64,000 nt of DNA from Agapetus fuscipes (lineage: Eukaryota; Arthropoda; Insecta; Trichoptera; Glossosomatidae): positions 8,122,001 through 8,186,000 of the forward strand of contig OX637338.1 of assembly GCA_951799405.1 (NCBI GenBank), given 5' to 3'. Each line of letters opens with the position of its first letter. Position 1 is the stretch's first letter. The notes below the pieces were generated by a model. The model worked only from the letters and a program-made list of their open reading frames with translations. It was not told the DNA's origin and ran no database searches. Below, piece after piece: positions 61,792-64,000 of this stretch. The position numbers were made by a program, and so were the translations under genes.

Positions 61792-62252
61792 ATATCGATA
61801 CCTTAAAGGTAAAACTGAATAAGTGGCATATTAAACCAATAAGGGTTTCTTAAATAAATGCACATTTTTTCAGGGGCGTGCATCCATACAGGCACATGCG
61901 CCTAATACGAGTAGGTAGGATAGAAAATATGGTAGAAAACCATTAATACCATTAAGCATATTCAGATTTAAAATTCAAAATTTTAGTTCGATTGGAGCTA
62001 TCGTTAGCACTTCAGTCAATTTTAAATGAGTCATTTCAAAGGAATGGGAGAAAATATTTATTCTGAAATGTATTTGCCTATACCCGAAGCACGCGCCTGC
62101 ATTTTTCCCTATTTTCTATGAAAGAAAACATACAAAAGTGTGAACATCCTGTAGTTAACAAGTTTGCCATGAGTACTAGTTCACAATGAGTTTTTACTAT
62201 CAGAAATTACCCCCAATAAAAGGTTTGATCCATGATTTCTCAAAAATTAAGA
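61792..62252. mobile_element. MITE, AAGGTAAAACTGAATAAGT family, interrupted
   Basis: The left end CCTTAAAGGTAAAACTGAAT is intact. The family interior (TTTTCTATGAAAGAAAACAT, GTGTGAACATCCTGTAGTTA) resumes after an insertion of about 230 bp at 61870-62098. The other terminal repeat is lost near ATCCATGATTTCTCAAAA. Confidence 0.65.
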
Positions 62253-62331
62253 AAAAAGAGGCCTTAAATGGGAGGCGGCATTAGGCAAGGAGTGCTTACC
62301 TAGCCATCGCTTCATTCCTTCCCTGTTTCTC

Positions 62332-62500
62332 TGATTTTATTTTCTTTCTCGCTTCTCTTTTTCTTTCTCCGTTTATATTTTCTTTCTCCGTTTCTATTTT
62401 CTTTCTCCGTTTCTATTTTCCTTTATGTATTTTTCGATCAATGTATTTTTCTATATGGCTGGTCACGTGTTGCACCCTCCGCGTGACCAGGCTGGAATAA
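62332..62500. repeat. Pyrimidine tandem repeat followed by a hairpin
   Basis: About four 20-22-bp units of TTTCTTTCTCCGTTTCTATT lie at 62332-62425. A hairpin follows with inverted TGGTCACG and CGTGACCA (about 62458-62488), then AATAAAG. This looks like the 3' end of a transcript or retroelement, but nothing upstream confirms it. Confidence 0.55.
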
Positions 62501-62915
62501 AGATTTATTTTTATTAAATAAGAGAATCTGCACTTGTTCAGCTTTACCTTATGCTGGGGTACAGTACGGCAATTTGACGTCATATTGCATTCATTCAATT
62601 TTAGTTGTTGCCCGTTTGTGTGTTACGGGACACGTAATGCGGTAACGCCCGTCAACTACTTATTATGTAATGTACTCACTAAGCACTATTGTAATTATTC
62701 GCTCGGCAGGTAGGATAAATTGGTTTTGCTGGTGGTTGATGATACATGCGTTGGAAATATGAATGCATTTAGCTATTTATACAAATATGGCAGAGGAAAT
62801 GTTGGACCAAAAAAGTGCTAATTCCCTAATACCAACCTAATTTTTGGAATTTTGCTTGATTAAAAAAATGCTTTCTCTAAATTCCCTAAATTTTTCATAA
62901 GTTACTTATACTTAA
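62501..62915. other. Spacer, nothing recognised
   Basis: No gene or repeat recognised. Confidence 0.4.
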
Positions 62916-63065
62916 TGTCGCTGGTATGGTGGAGGGGATAAAGTGTGGATTCTCGAATTTGCATTATTGAAACAATCGCAAGTTCGAACCCTGCCTGTGC
63001 CGTGTCGTATCGACAATAGCTATGACCCTGGTTTAATAAATGTCATTGGGTTATTGTTAATACCT
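62916..63065 (+). repeat. R3 tRNA-derived SINE
   Basis: tRNA-like head (GGTATGGTGGAGGGGATAAA; B box CAAGTTCGAACCCTGCC), body, and end TAAATGTCATTGGGTTATTG, matching the R3 copies at 37985 and 42705. Confidence 0.7.
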
Positions 63066-63310
63066 TTTTTCTGGCGAGGCAAAATAGGTTGATAAATTTC
63101 ATAACTCTTCACAAATCTATATTATAGAAAAAAATATACCCAAATTATCTCATATATATGTGGGAACTTGTAATTGACACTTAACAATCCAATTCGTTTT
63201 TTATTAATATGAATAATAAAATAAAAATAATGGTTTTTCGAATACCTGCATGATGAAGGTAAGATCTTAGTTTTGGAAGATTTCAAAATATTGAAATCAG
63301 GTAAAACACA

Positions 63311-63620
63311 CACACAACTAAGCTACATATACAGTGTAACTTCTTCCGCTTTATCCCCGAAGGGTTTCGCATGTGGCGAGTGGAACCTATTTATTTTTAC
63401 AGGCAAGGAGACCGGCCTTACGCCAACCACTTCATTTGAAGTGGGGTTTCCCAGCTCCCAAGGGGGCTGGTACTCATTTTTTGTGAAGGCTGAGTAAAAC
63501 TTGTCGATATTTTTTTTGGGGTTTGAAATAATAAATAATTTCTGACACCCTCGGTAGGATTCAAACCCGAGCTCACGGCATGGAATTCAAGCATTCTACC
63601 AACTGAGCTATCGACCGGAC
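63311..63620 (-). repeat. R2 tRNA-derived SINE
   Basis: The minus strand starts GTCCGGTCGATAGCTCAGTT. The B box is slightly changed (GGTTTGAATCC), and the body and 3' end (AGCTTAGTTGTGTGTGTG) are conserved. Confidence 0.88.
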
Positions 63621-64000
63621 ATAATAAGAAAATTTGAATGCTTAAAAAAGGTATGTAGGGAAGGTCTTCATATTTACAAATAGCTTATGTTTCAATATTA
63701 CAATATGAAATTGAGCTAATACATCCGTAACGTGTGTTTACAGTCGACATCACAAGTAAGCACACGTTCCCACCATTATTTGTTTTTACCTCGGCTTCCC
63801 AACTGTCTTATACATTTTCCCAATGATGAATGTGGACAGTTTGCACGGGCACGGTTTGTTTTTTGTTTAGTTCGCCATTATTCCTCTCATAGATAATAGC
63901 CACCACAGCAAGCTGAAAGAGATTCACGTTTTTCATTTCTCGATGATTTACACTGAGCGCCTCGGGCGAGGCGGGGAGGAAGTGAGGCAAGTGAGGACTG
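63621..64000. other. Right-end sequence, nothing recognised
   Basis: No gene, repeat or RNA recognised. The last 60 bases are G-rich. Confidence 0.4.

Overview
This is eukaryotic, almost certainly insect, nuclear DNA. It is AT-rich, has short GT-AG introns, and carries four recognisable host genes among a dense, nested set of transposable elements. Frequent GTAGGTAC/AGGTACCT-like words and the mix of tRNA-derived SINEs, MITEs and foldback elements resemble lepidopteran genomes. That order-level assignment is inference, not proof.

Host genes lie in the left 36 kb. (1) Arp1/centractin, the dynactin filament subunit, 640-3829 (+), is complete: 9 coding exons, 376 aa. (2) An aldo-keto reductase of the AKR1 type, 7461-17297 (-), is complete: 7 exons, 317 aa, catalytic tetrad intact, with a 7-kb intron full of repeats. 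(3) Neuroguidin (NGDN, Sas10/Utp3 family), 29537-30962 (-), 2 exons, 311 aa. (4) TM9SF4-type nonaspanin, 31845-35075 (+), 9 exons, 624 aa. Arp1 and the reductase converge. Neuroguidin and TM9SF4 are head to head across about 0.9 kb, and each starts with a 9-nt coding exon. The four genes do unrelated housekeeping jobs (dynein transport, carbonyl reduction, ribosome biogenesis/translation control, endomembrane sorting); nothing suggests a pathway cluster.

Repeats fill the rest. Families defined here: (a) a SINE with a complete 5S-rRNA-like head followed by a tRNA-like module and a shared body, ending in either of two unrelated 3' tails; (b) a tRNA-derived SINE of about 310 bp ('R2'); (c) a second tRNA-derived SINE ('R3'); (d) a roughly 250-bp dispersed element ('R1', about 15 copies) ending in TTAGAT-type repeats; (e) MITEs with clear terminal inverted repeats, including PIF/Harbinger-like (3-bp target duplication) and hAT-like (8-bp duplication) ones; (f) near-perfect palindromes and foldback elements; (g) broken protein-coding transposons: a DUF7869-like gene, a non-LTR reverse transcriptase C-terminus, a hAT transposase C-terminus and Harbinger pieces.

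The most striking structures are a 14-unit, 96-bp minisatellite at 25688-27031 whose last ten units are a duplicated 480-bp block, and a 57-bp minisatellite near 61.2 kb. From about 36 kb to the right end no host exon could be recognised. That part is repeats plus AT-rich sequence with a few GC-richer patches (41.0-41.3, 46.0-46.15, 58.2-58.4 kb) that might be regulatory.
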